Assembly (NCBI GenBank): GCA_000752035.1
Contig: CCFE01000033.1
Span: 92,896-156,895 of the forward strand
Length of the DNA: 64,000 bases
Reading direction: 5' to 3'
From: Bacillus rubiinfantis
Lineage (GTDB): Bacteria > Bacillota > Bacilli > Bacillales > Cytobacillaceae
Shown in pieces: positions 27,287 to 36,004 of the stretch. How positions within the stretch are numbered: position 1 is the stretch's first letter; the number at the start of each line of letters is the position of its first letter. Below the pieces are notes generated by a model. That model was not told the origin of the DNA, searched no databases, and worked only from the letters and a program-made list of their open reading frames with translations. A program made the translations under genes and the position numbers.

Positions 27287-27754
27287 TTATAGCTTACTAT
27301 TAAACCCATTTTCTTCAATTTTCAATCGCATATAATACACTTCTGGATGAGTTTTATATTTGTCCAAAGCTTGGGGTTTTAAATCCAACCGTATTTTCGT
27401 CTTACTCGTTGTACAGAATTCTTCAATCTTTGCGATCGGAAACATAATAACGGTGATATACTCCTCTTGATCAAATACAACAGCTAAATAAGGCAGAATT
27501 CCAAAAACATCGCTCGCCTCCTTAGCACGTTCAATAGAATCTAATTCGATCCCCTGTGTTGGTTTTTTAGGGCTTAATGTCTTTGTCTTCACTGAAATTC
27601 CAAGGGTTTTTCCTGTCTTATTATCTTTTGCGTACAGATCTATTCCCACATAGTCAATTCTCGCACACTCAAAACCATACTTCGATAGCAAATAAAGGAC
27701 AAAATATTCACCAAAGTCGCCTGTGATTTTTGAGTGGCGTTTACTTTTATTCAT
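27287..27754 (-). CDS. PD-(D/E)XK-fold protein, holliday-resolvase-like
   Basis: A 155-residue protein from ATG 27754 (behind GGGGTGG); a longer frame from 27820 has no clear ribosome site. Residues 8-55 carry the restriction-like core: ITGDFGEYFVLYLLSKYGFE, then YVGIDLYAKD and LGISVKTKT, giving the E...D...x-V-K order. It lies 28 bp upstream of the broken nuclease gene on the same strand. Function unknown; another restriction-like fold in the cargo. Confidence 0.65.
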   Translation of the reverse strand: MNKSKRHSKITGDFGEYFVLYLLSKYGFECARIDYVGIDLYAKDNKTGKTLGISVKTKTLSPKKPTQGIELDSIERAKEASDVFGILPYLAVVFDQEEYITVIMFPIAKIEEFCTTSKTKIRLDLKPQALDKYKTHPEVYYMRLKIEENGFNSKL

Positions 27755-27820
27755 TGGACCACCCCGCAATTTTATGCAAATTTTATTAAGCCATTTTAGG
27801 TTTGAATGCAGAATTAACAA

Positions 27821-28793
27821 ACATGCTGACTTTTAAAAAGTCGTAAAGCTCATTTACTTGAATAAAAGAATGATATCAATAAAATCTTCTCTTATATAAA
27901 AAGTCGTATTTTCTATATCTTATATATAAGGGAGAATATTTATTTTACGACTTTTTTGTATTGATACTGATACTACAGTCCTTTGCTACAGTATCAGTTA
28001 TGTTGCCATTATTAGAAAGGCCTAATTTAATTGAACATTCCCTATAATGTAATGCAAGCACCAGAAACGCCTTGATAATTTGAACAATTACCCATTGGGA
28101 ATTGCTACTATAAGAAATAACCCTATTTAATGAATAAACAACTATTGGTTTATGGATCCACCAGAGAAGCCTCATAGCTTTAGAAGAATAACCAGTAACA
28201 TGCACCAATCTAATGTAATTGTAAATAATAAAGAACTTTTAATCTATGCAAAACAGATTATAGAGGCTATGCAGTTATATCAAGTACATGTTAAAATCTA
28301 CTAATCTGTTTTCATATTTCATTAAAATCTGAATATATGCATCAACACATTAAGAAAATACTCTTTATCCTGATATAAAGGAAAAAATGCAATTAACTGA
28401 TTAAAAGTCATGCAAATAGAAGTTTTTCAACAAATTACTTAAAGGCAACTGCAAGTTACTCTTCTATTTGCACATATAACTGCCGATTAAACTTGATATA
28501 ATTGCATTCTATCCAAAATTGCTTGGCAATGATTAAAAGCTCATTTTCATCCCCAAAGGATGAAAGCATTAACCCCCTATAAAATAGGGATGTTCAATCT
28601 ACACAATGGATATTGAAAATAAATTCACTGTTAATATGAACATTGTCTTTTATTATGCAGAATATCAATACATTTTGTATTATCCTTGATATGATTATTC
28701 ATCAACTAAGATTACTATTTGTTGTGTATTTTATCTAATGATTTCCATTCTTCATTTAATCAAAATAAATGAGCTTTACGACTTTTTGTAATA
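27821..28793. other. Structured 1-kb non-coding region, possible plasmid origin or partition site
   Basis: No supported gene (an 87-codon frame at 27945-28208 has no ribosome site and odd composition). It holds an exact 22-bp inverted repeat, AAAAAGTCGTAAAGCTCATT plus TA, at 27835-27856 and inverted at 28766-28787. The core AAAAAGTCGTA recurs at 27898-27908 and inverted at 27946-27956, forming a hairpin. A second inverted pair, GCAAATAGAAG (28412-28422) and CTTCTATTTGC (28461-28471), lies inside. Next to helicase and ParM-like genes, this looks like a relic plasmid replication or segregation region. Confidence 0.5.
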
Positions 28794-28818
28794 GAAAAAC
28801 CGCAGATATTCTCTGCGG
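28794..28818 (-). terminator. Intrinsic terminator after the helicase-like gene
   Basis: CCGCAGA and TCTGCGG form a perfect stem followed on the minus strand by TTTTTCT, 10 bp past the stop codon of the 28829-30595 gene. Confidence 0.85.
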
Positions 28819-28828
28819 TCAAGTAAAC

Positions 28829-30595
28829 TTATATTGCCATTTTCTCTTCTGGTTCTTTCCTTTTTTCAATATAAACATGTTGTCCCTTTGCATACATCTG
28901 ATTGCTTATCAAAAATGCTTCTATTGATTTTAGTAACTTTGCAAAGTTCTTTGCATCGTGGTAGTCAATTACTTCCCTTATTTCTCGCTTGGCAACCTTT
29001 TCTTTTCCCTCTTGCTTGCAGTTGTAAAGGAATTCCAGAATTTTCTTTTGTCTTTTTTCAGTTTTCGTTTCTTCTTCAGTTTTTCTTGCTGTGTAATCGA
29101 CGTTTAATTCATACTGATAATAATTAATTCCTGGCATCTGTTGTCTGACTATATCAACGGCATCATTATTTGCAGTAAAAACAATATAGTGAGCATTTTT
29201 GCTGTTATCTCGATTTATTCGTTTCATTGCTTGATAAATTTCCCCCGCTATCATTGTTTTTCGAATTTGTTCAACCGTAGAATCTTTAAAGATTGGAATG
29301 TCCTCATTCAGATGCTTTAATGGTTTGTAATAATCATGTTGAAGGACATAATCTACATAATCGAAGTTAGGTGTTTTCATTATCACAACTGTTTCATAAT
29401 CCCGATAATCATTTACCCCAATGATATTACCGAAGTATTCAATAGTTATGATGGTCTCTTCTATATTTTGAATTTCTTTATCGGTCTTCCCTACTAATTC
29501 GAGATAATTTCGAATTTCCTTTTTCAAGGTATTTTCATTATCTTTGTCTGTTACAAATAGGATTTTTTCTTTGTAAGAGAGGGCAAGTTTCTCAAGGGCT
29601 TTTTGGTAGAAGTTAATATTACGAGATAAGGCTTCTTTACTTGTTTTAACACAATAATGAGTGAAGGTTGAATTGGAGTAATCATAGAATTTATCTTGCG
29701 GATGAACAACGAAGAGGTTAGATAATTCGTAGCGATAATCGAAACCAGCATTGGCATCGAGAATAATATTGTTTTTAAGGAGTTTAGGCTTTATTTCACT
29801 ATTAAATGTGTGTAAGACATTATTACTATAGCGACAGCCATTATTTAAAATTTGTAGGATTCTCGATAGAACTTCAGTTTCTTTCAACTGCTGGTAGTTT
29901 TTTATTATCGTTGGGAGGGACTGTTTATAAGGATCAAAGTATTTCGAAGAAAAATCGAGGTATGGCAAATTTCGAGTATTATGAGGGTTAGTTATTTCTT
30001 GAGTGACAATATTTTTTAAATCGGTAACAAGTTTTTCGATGAACTCTTTCTCTTTGAAACGATAGGCATTTTCCCACAACTTGGATAGATCTTTTAATGA
30101 AATCGCAACCCTTTCCAAAAAGTCTGGAAACTCATCTATTATAAGAATATGCCTTCCGTCTAATATTTCCTGATGTTTTCCGAGACACACTCGCATATAC
30201 ATGTTGTGAGTAATGGCTAACACTTTTGCGTTTAATTTTCTGTTTCGAATTTCATTTTTTATTTTACTATTTCTATCTTTATTGTCCTTACTGTCAATAT
30301 ACTCTGCTACCGAATAAACAGCATGGGAGTTGATGGTTTTTACAGTATCTATAAGTGCATCGCCACGTTTAAACTTTTGAACATACAGAACTTTATAATC
30401 TGTCCTTACTACCAATTCTGCAATTTCAGCCAGTGTAAATTGACTTTTCCCTGTTCCCGCTTCGTGATTAAACACATGAAAAATGTTACTATCCCATCGA
30501 CTCTGATCTGTAATTTGCTTCTTGAGTTGCTCAAAGTAACTTGAATTCACTACTAAACTATTATTATGCTGATGTGTTGCCTTTAACTTTTCCAT
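28829..30595 (-). CDS. Plasmid-type superfamily 2 helicase-like ATPase
   Basis: A 588-residue protein. Walker A is FNHEAGTGKSQFT (about 43-55), the DExx-like Walker B is HILIIDEFPDF (about 148-158), and a motif VI-like AMKRINRDNSKNA lies near residue 474. The C-terminal 80 residues look like a winged-helix DNA-binding tail. Similar unnamed ATPases occur on large Bacillus plasmids. It begins with ATG behind GGAG and is transcribed away from the XRE/ParM genes upstream; the 1-kb non-coding region lies downstream. It may be a replication or transfer protein of an integrated plasmid; the exact role is unknown. Confidence 0.65.
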   Translation of the reverse strand: MEKLKATHQHNNSLVVNSSYFEQLKKQITDQSRWDSNIFHVFNHEAGTGKSQFTLAEIAELVVRTDYKVLYVQKFKRGDALIDTVKTINSHAVYSVAEYIDSKDNKDRNSKIKNEIRNRKLNAKVLAITHNMYMRVCLGKHQEILDGRHILIIDEFPDFLERVAISLKDLSKLWENAYRFKEKEFIEKLVTDLKNIVTQEITNPHNTRNLPYLDFSSKYFDPYKQSLPTIIKNYQQLKETEVLSRILQILNNGCRYSNNVLHTFNSEIKPKLLKNNIILDANAGFDYRYELSNLFVVHPQDKFYDYSNSTFTHYCVKTSKEALSRNINFYQKALEKLALSYKEKILFVTDKDNENTLKKEIRNYLELVGKTDKEIQNIEETIITIEYFGNIIGVNDYRDYETVVIMKTPNFDYVDYVLQHDYYKPLKHLNEDIPIFKDSTVEQIRKTMIAGEIYQAMKRINRDNSKNAHYIVFTANNDAVDIVRQQMPGINYYQYELNVDYTARKTEEETKTEKRQKKILEFLYNCKQEGKEKVAKREIREVIDYHDAKNFAKLLKSIEAFLISNQMYAKGQHVYIEKRKEPEEKMAI

Positions 30596-30732
30596 GTTAA
30601 AATCATCTCCTTTACTATTATCTAAAATAGATATTAAAAGGAGCGTTGTTTTTTGTCAATGCCTATATGCAACATTATTAAAATTCGTTTTATATAAACA
30701 ATATTTTAAATTTTGCTGACAGAGTAAATCCT

Positions 30733-31440
30733 CTATAAATCAATAATCTCTTTCTTTCTTGTTATGAAATTAACTCTTTCCCCTTGTATTTGTGCAAGCC
30801 AACTATCTCCGTTTAAATCTACAGTAATGCTACCATCCTTAATGTCTAAAAGCTTTGTCCCTTTGTTAGTTATCAAATCTTCAATTGCAACAATTACATT
30901 CTCTCTATCAAACGAGCTGTTTTGGGATAATACTGCTTTAATATTCACTGTAAATTTAGTGTTCATAAATGGTACTTCAATACATTCGGTAGTTTCACGC
31001 AAATGTATTTCCCTTAGTTTTTGTATTTCTTTTAACAAAGGAGAAAGTTGACCTAAATCAAGTTCCGCTTGCGAAAGTTCAAAAACATTATGGACTATAT
31101 TAATCAACGTTTCTTGCTGTTCTTTACTGATTATTTGGTTATTATGCGGGTTCTTTATCTTATGTAACCGAATAAATTCATCTATTGTAAAGACAGCTTC
31201 TTCATCATAATTAGTAATTAAGTTTTCAAAACCAAATGCACGAAAAACCTCTCTGACATCCAAGTTCAACGCTGTAGTTAACAAACAAACCACTTTAAAC
31301 GACGGGTTTTTCTGTTCTTTTTCTAAGCGATTAATATAAGACGGATCTATTTCGTTATTTAGTAAACTCGATAGCTTTGCAAGTGATAAACCCTGCTTGT
31401 TTCGTTCTCTTTGTACTATAAGACCAAACGTGTTTTCCAT
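30733..31440 (-). CDS. XRE-family transcriptional regulator
   Basis: A 235-residue protein from ATG 31440, five codons inside the longest frame. The N-terminal helix-turn-helix (LAKLSSLLNNEIDPSYINRL, about 19-38) is of the lambda-repressor class. The long C-terminal part (about 80-235) is mixed and not recognised. It is divergent from the parM-like gene across a 266-bp region with a perfect 8+8 palindrome, so it probably controls both directions. Confidence 0.8.
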   Translation of the reverse strand: MENTFGLIVQRERNKQGLSLAKLSSLLNNEIDPSYINRLEKEQKNPSFKVVCLLTTALNLDVREVFRAFGFENLITNYDEEAVFTIDEFIRLHKIKNPHNNQIISKEQQETLINIVHNVFELSQAELDLGQLSPLLKEIQKLREIHLRETTECIEVPFMNTKFTVNIKAVLSQNSSFDRENVIVAIEDLITNKGTKLLDIKDGSITVDLNGDSWLAQIQGERVNFITRKKEIIDL

Positions 31441-31502
31441 CCAAAACACCTCCATTTATTGCATACATACCACAATAATCTTTAGTATATCAAAAGTTAG
31501 AA

Positions 31503-31522
31503 GAAAGAATAAACATTCTTTC
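31503..31522. promoter_or_regulatory. Palindromic operator candidate between XRE and ParM-like genes
   Basis: GAAAGAAT and ATTCTTTC flank a 4-base AAAC centre. It lies in the divergent region 31441-31706, 63 bp upstream of the XRE start, where a regulator or ParR-like protein would bind. No other gene is in this stretch. Confidence 0.45.
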
Positions 31523-31706
31523 CTCATTGTCGTTAAGAAAGTAACAAAAATCCATTTTCCACATTGACTTCAAGAAAATTCATTATTTATGACATTTCAT
31601 CAACTTCTTGTGGACTCAGACAACTTTTCATATGAAATTTCTTATAATTTTTAAAGTTGTGTATATGATAGATTAATAAATTCAATAGAAAGGAGATTAT
31701 TGAACA

Positions 31707-32684
31707 ATGAAAGAACCAGTTCTAATCGCTGTTGATTGCGGAAAATATGCAACTAAAGCGATTCTTAAAAGCAAAGACAAGCATGCTATCACAGTATTTC
31801 GAACAAAAATGCAGGAGGTGGAAAAGGTCGGGATTGAAGTTAATCCAGGATCTTACGAAGTAACTTACAACAAAAAATCTTACCTGGTCGGCGATACCGT
31901 AAATGAATCTTTCAGCAATTTTGACCTTACTAAGAAAATCGACCTTCATAAAATCTGCATTTACACCGCAATTGCTGATCTTCTTCAACTAACAAACCTT
32001 CAGACAGAGAACATCAAAATTCAATTAGCTATAAACATCCCTATTTCAGCTTACAAAGATGCAACCTCAAAGAAAGAGTATATAAACTTCATTGAAAATC
32101 ATGGAGAACCAATTTTATTTGATTTCAATGGGAAGACTTACTATCTTCATTTAAAGGATGTAGTCGTTGCATTCGAGGGTGTTGGCATTATTTATGACGA
32201 AATGGAGCAAATGAAAGGTAAATATACAGCGGTAGTTGATATCGGAGGATTGAACACCACTTATTGCATGTTTAATGGTATTAATCCTATTTTTGACTCA
32301 ATGACCGTTTCTAACTTGGGGATTAATATCATGAAGGGAAAAATCGGTAAACTTATTAACGAACGATTCGGGGTTGCAGTTACTCCCAATGATCTTGAAA
32401 GAATACTGCAAACTGGCTATCTTTCACATGCGGGAATGATAAATGAGAACAGTAAGAAATTAATTCAACAAATAAAGGAACAACATTTTCGTGAAATAGT
32501 CGAGTTTGCGAAAAGTCGTGATTATACTTTTAATAACATCAGTCTCGATTTTGTTGGCGGAGGGGCGTATATGCTATGTGATATCATTCAAAAAGAATTT
32601 CCTCATGCACGTATCGTTATTAATCCCCAATTTGCAAACGTAAAAAGTTTTCTACGAATTCTGGAGATTAAGAATGGACTATGA
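31707..32684 (+). CDS. ParM/StbA-like actin ATPase, plasmid segregation
   Basis: A 325-residue actin-like protein. Phosphate 1 is VLIAVDCGKYATKAIL (residues 5-20), phosphate 2 is YTAVVDIGGLNTTYC (about 172-186), and the adenosine motif is LDFVGGGAYML (about 279-289). These ATPases form filaments that push plasmid copies apart. The start has AAAGGAG upstream. The stop overlaps the start of a small ribbon-helix-helix-like gene by 4 nt, matching a parM-parR operon. Finding it in a chromosomal transposon suggests a captured plasmid segment. Confidence 0.85.
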   Translation: MKEPVLIAVDCGKYATKAILKSKDKHAITVFRTKMQEVEKVGIEVNPGSYEVTYNKKSYLVGDTVNESFSNFDLTKKIDLHKICIYTAIADLLQLTNLQTENIKIQLAINIPISAYKDATSKKEYINFIENHGEPILFDFNGKTYYLHLKDVVVAFEGVGIIYDEMEQMKGKYTAVVDIGGLNTTYCMFNGINPIFDSMTVSNLGINIMKGKIGKLINERFGVAVTPNDLERILQTGYLSHAGMINENSKKLIQQIKEQHFREIVEFAKSRDYTFNNISLDFVGGGAYMLCDIIQKEFPHARIVINPQFANVKSFLRILEIKNGL

Positions 32685-32962
32685 ATCGGGAAAGAATCAC
32701 CATCAGTTTTTTAACAGAAGATGACGATATTATTGAACATCTTCAAAAGACTAAAACTGAACGTACTATCAGCTCCTATATCCGCCATCTGATTCGCCAA
32801 GATATGAATGACAATCCCCCTATCAACAACCTCGACCAACTTGCAGATAAGATTGCAAGCAAAATAGCAAATAGCAATTTAAGCCTTCCCTCTAAACAAG
32901 AAAAGCCCTCTGAAATGTCAGTGAGCTTAGAAGATAAAAGCCTTATTAATCAACTATTCTAA
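32681..32962 (+). CDS. ParR-like small DNA-binding adaptor
   Basis: A 93-residue protein. Its N-terminal ITISFLTEDDDIIEHLQKTK, followed by RTISSYIRHLIRQDM, fits a ribbon-helix-helix (strand, two helices). The tail is acidic and probably disordered. It overlaps the ParM-like gene by 4 nt and is the expected partner that joins the filament to the centromere. The identification is by position and fold pattern, since ParR sequences diverge strongly. Confidence 0.7.
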   Translation: MNRERITISFLTEDDDIIEHLQKTKTERTISSYIRHLIRQDMNDNPPINNLDQLADKIASKIANSNLSLPSKQEKPSEMSVSLEDKSLINQLF

Positions 32963-33016
32963 GCTATGCAGAAAAGCCGAATAGCTACTCTTCTCTATTT
33001 GGCTTCTTTGCATAGC
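32963..33016 (+). terminator. Long hairpin after the ParM/ParR pair
   Basis: GCTATGCAGAAAAGCCGAATAG pairs with CTATTTGGCTTCTTTGCATAGC, a near-perfect 22-bp stem directly after the stop codon, followed by CTTTAAAT. Its place between convergent genes suits a terminator for both strands. Confidence 0.7.
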
Positions 33017-33037
33017 CTTTAAATCCGAGTACGTTAA

Positions 33038-33841
33038 TTAATACGTAGACTCACCAATCAAAGCTTTTGCCGAATCATATAGATTATCGTAGTGTAGTAA
33101 TAAAATACCTTCTGTTTTCTTTTGTCGTTTCAATTGATAAGTTTTCTCGTTAAAATCATTTCGTCTTCCAGCAACAACAGCATAGTGAATACGGGTACTG
33201 TCATATTTCATAAATTCAACTGGTAACGACTTCTTGGGATCTTTATACTTATTAAACGTTTCATAAAGTGTCGCATAATTTGCTTCTAACCAGTATTTCC
33301 AGTCTATTACCTGCCTCTCTCCTTTTCTAATTGCATCACCTAAATGACCATCTGTTAAAGTAATATGCTTATTCGGATGTTCCAACTCTACAAAGATAAA
33401 TTCATAACCCCCAGAATTCCGCCCAACAAGTAGGTAATCAACTTGATATGAGTTTCCTAATTGAAATTCTGGAAAAATAAATGCATCATGATGACCGAAA
33501 TTATAAGGACCTTTCATAATAGATGCAATTATAAAGTAAGCACTTTTTTCACGAATCCAATTGAGAATAGACCTTTCGTTTGAAGTAGAATTGTATATTA
33601 ATTCATGGAATTCTTCTGCTAATTCTGAAAGCTGATCAATTTTCTGTAAATCTACTATATCCAAATGATTATTTGGAAACAAACTTTCATAGTGTCTTAC
33701 TGCAACAGGGTATTCTCTATACTTATTTTTCCTAACTTCAAATTTTCCTGATTTATGAACAACCTCTTTTTCCTTTAAAATTTCCCATTCTTTTAATTCT
33801 TCTGTTGTTAAAACAGTATAATCTCTTGAATAAATTTTCAC
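33038..33841 (-). CDS. Shedu-like defence nuclease (DUF4263/SduA)
   Basis: A 267-residue protein. The C-terminal half carries the SduA-type PD-(D/E)XK core: YQVDYLLVGRNSGGYEFIFV followed by ELEHPNKHITL, then the diagnostic AIRKGERQVIDWKYWLE. Shedu is a single-gene anti-phage system; the N-terminal part (about 1-130) would be the sensor. The start is GTG 33841 with GGGGA upstream. It follows brxL after a terminator, so it is probably expressed on its own. Family assignment is from the core motifs. Confidence 0.75.
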   Translation of the reverse strand: MKIYSRDYTVLTTEELKEWEILKEKEVVHKSGKFEVRKNKYREYPVAVRHYESLFPNNHLDIVDLQKIDQLSELAEEFHELIYNSTSNERSILNWIREKSAYFIIASIMKGPYNFGHHDAFIFPEFQLGNSYQVDYLLVGRNSGGYEFIFVELEHPNKHITLTDGHLGDAIRKGERQVIDWKYWLEANYATLYETFNKYKDPKKSLPVEFMKYDSTRIHYAVVAGRRNDFNEKTYQLKRQKKTEGILLLHYDNLYDSAKALIGESTY

Positions 33842-33875
33842 ATTACATTCCCCATCCGACTTTCTTTCGATATAT

Positions 33876-33907
33876 AGAAAAAAGGAATCGGTATAACCGA
33901 CCCTTTA
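33876..33907 (-). terminator. Terminator of the BREX operon
   Basis: On the minus strand AAGGGTCGGT and ACCGATTCCTT pair around TATA and are followed by TTTTTTC, 22 bp past the brxL stop. Confidence 0.85.
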
Positions 33908-33928
33908 CTTTAATTATATTCCAACTTT

Positions 33929-35992
33929 TCAACTTACCCCCAACGCCTTGTACACCGCATCAATTGGATCTGAGTAGAAGATAGGTTGAACTTTTACTAA
34001 TAAATCTGAAGGCACTGCTTGTAAATCAACAATTGAAATGGCTGGTATTAATACTCTTTTTGCACCTGCATCCACACATACTTGCAACATGTTCGCAAAC
34101 TCTTCAACTTTTGATATCGTGCCTCCTACAGTCATGTTTCCGAGGACAACTAATGATTCTTGTACTGGCTTTTCTAAGGCTCCTGAGCATAGACCGATGA
34201 GTTCAGCTATTGCTAATTCATCTGTTAACCCAATCCCTTGCAAATCGCTTATATGCATCAAATAGTCTCTTGTCTTTGTACTGATTGTGTTGCTAATTGA
34301 TTTGCTATTCGCCGTAAAGAAGCGAAATGCTGTATCAAGGCTTTCCTTAGCTCCTCGGTGAGAGCCTACACCTGATTTATCGAATTTCCCTGTCCCTGAT
34401 ACGACTTGGTTTTCCAGCTTATATACTCCAATCATACCTGAATTACCATGTCCAACCACATATACATGTCCAGGTCTACCCATGCCTTCGGGTATCAATT
34501 TCCCGCCCCCTTGTTCGGGTACAGAGACATATTCCTCAGCCATCGTTTCTTTATCAAGATACGAGAACATGACATCATAGAACTCCATGCCCCCTATTTT
34601 CTTAAGCTGTTCCTTTACACGACGGCGACCTTCAAGGGCATATTTTAAAATCTCCTCAATATCTTCTTTCGTGTATTCACCATGAGGATAAATAAGTTTC
34701 ACCATACCCGACACCGTTTTTCGCACTGCTACGGTATCCCGTTGATTCAAATTGTTCCCAAGCTTATAAAAACGGTCAATGGAATCTGCAAACGAACGCT
34801 TCCGCATTTCTCTAAAGAATTCAGCAATATAATCTACAATAAATCCGTATTTATCTGTAAAGAAGTCTGGTCGCATTTTTGGAACTTCCCAACCAGGTAG
34901 GTAATAATGCATACGATCAAAGAACGCTGTGTCATTTGCCATCTCTGGTGGGAATGGTGCAAATAAGTGAGATGTTTTTATTAATGTGTCCACACTTTGG
35001 TTGATGTTACCCACAAATACCATAGATGCAGAGGCGGCTTTTTCTTCCTTCCCTCTTGCAAAAGAACCCGAAGCCATATAGTCCTTCATAATTTGAATTC
35101 CATCTTTGTCTTTAAAGCGAATCCCTGCCACTTCGTCAAATGCAACACAGTCCCAAAGTCCAACAAGTCCTACTTTTCTTGAAGACATGTTATAGAAGAG
35201 GTTAGCAACTGTCGATTGACCACCCGAAACAAGAATCGAATTAGGTGAAACTTCTTTATAAACATGAGATTTCCCCGTACCTCTTGGACCTAATTCACAC
35301 ATATTATAGTTATTTTCTACAAGAGCAACGAGTCTTAACAATAGATGCCATTTCACACGCTCTTCTAATTGTGTTGGCTCCATTCCAATAGAACGAATTA
35401 ATACATCTATCCATTCCTCTTTCGTAAATTGCCTTCTGCCCTCAAAAACCTCGTTAATGTCCATATTGGGCATTTGAATTGGCTTTAAGTTATTCACTGT
35501 AAACGGACTCATATTCCGTACTTCTTCATCATAAAAGTAATCAAGCTTGATCATGCACCAAATACCGCCCACAAGTAGTTTATCAAACTCTTTCACATAA
35601 CTTGCTGGCACTGGTACTCCTTTTAAGCCCAAATTCGAAAATTCCGCCTCATACGTATCAATTTTCGGGTTCAATGCAACAGTTACTTTATCAATAATGG
35701 AATATTGACCAAGTTCTCGAATACGTGATTTTATTTTTTCTGCTTCGTCAGGGCGAACGAAATTGTCCGATAAGATTTTTTTAACACGTTCTACGCCTTC
35801 AAGAATACTTTGTTCATCATCAGTAGCACAGTACATACCGAGAAGATACTCCAACACATAGATAGGAACGTTTGCCCCTTCTTTAATGAGCTTTGTCAAA
35901 TCTTTACGAACAACTCGACCTGCAAAGACACTATTTAACTTTTTATCAAGATCAAGTGTCATTGTCTCCTCTACCTTCTCATCCATTCTCAC
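33929..35992 (-). CDS. brxL: BrxL, AAA+/Lon-like protein of type I BREX
   Basis: A 687-residue protein. Walker A is GPRGTGKSHVYKE (about 239-251), Walker B lies in LWDCVAFDEVAG, and the C-terminal 200 residues are Lon-protease-like (SLVVLGNMTVGGTISKVEEF). BrxL is the last gene of type I BREX and acts as a DNA-bound AAA+ ring in phage exclusion. Twelve bases separate it from pglZ, and a strong terminator follows. Length and order match the family. Confidence 0.93.
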   Translation of the reverse strand: MRMDEKVEETMTLDLDKKLNSVFAGRVVRKDLTKLIKEGANVPIYVLEYLLGMYCATDDEQSILEGVERVKKILSDNFVRPDEAEKIKSRIRELGQYSIIDKVTVALNPKIDTYEAEFSNLGLKGVPVPASYVKEFDKLLVGGIWCMIKLDYFYDEEVRNMSPFTVNNLKPIQMPNMDINEVFEGRRQFTKEEWIDVLIRSIGMEPTQLEERVKWHLLLRLVALVENNYNMCELGPRGTGKSHVYKEVSPNSILVSGGQSTVANLFYNMSSRKVGLVGLWDCVAFDEVAGIRFKDKDGIQIMKDYMASGSFARGKEEKAASASMVFVGNINQSVDTLIKTSHLFAPFPPEMANDTAFFDRMHYYLPGWEVPKMRPDFFTDKYGFIVDYIAEFFREMRKRSFADSIDRFYKLGNNLNQRDTVAVRKTVSGMVKLIYPHGEYTKEDIEEILKYALEGRRRVKEQLKKIGGMEFYDVMFSYLDKETMAEEYVSVPEQGGGKLIPEGMGRPGHVYVVGHGNSGMIGVYKLENQVVSGTGKFDKSGVGSHRGAKESLDTAFRFFTANSKSISNTISTKTRDYLMHISDLQGIGLTDELAIAELIGLCSGALEKPVQESLVVLGNMTVGGTISKVEEFANMLQVCVDAGAKRVLIPAISIVDLQAVPSDLLVKVQPIFYSDPIDAVYKALGVS

Positions 35993-36004
35993 CCCTCCAA
36001 TCTA

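Noticed and set aside
27945..28208. 87-codon minus-strand frame as a gene
   Set aside because: It overlaps the inverted-repeat hairpin, has no ribosome site and its composition is unlike a typical protein.
27835..28787. Insertion sequence
   Set aside because: Inverted repeats are present, but there is no transposase gene and no target duplication was seen at the edges.
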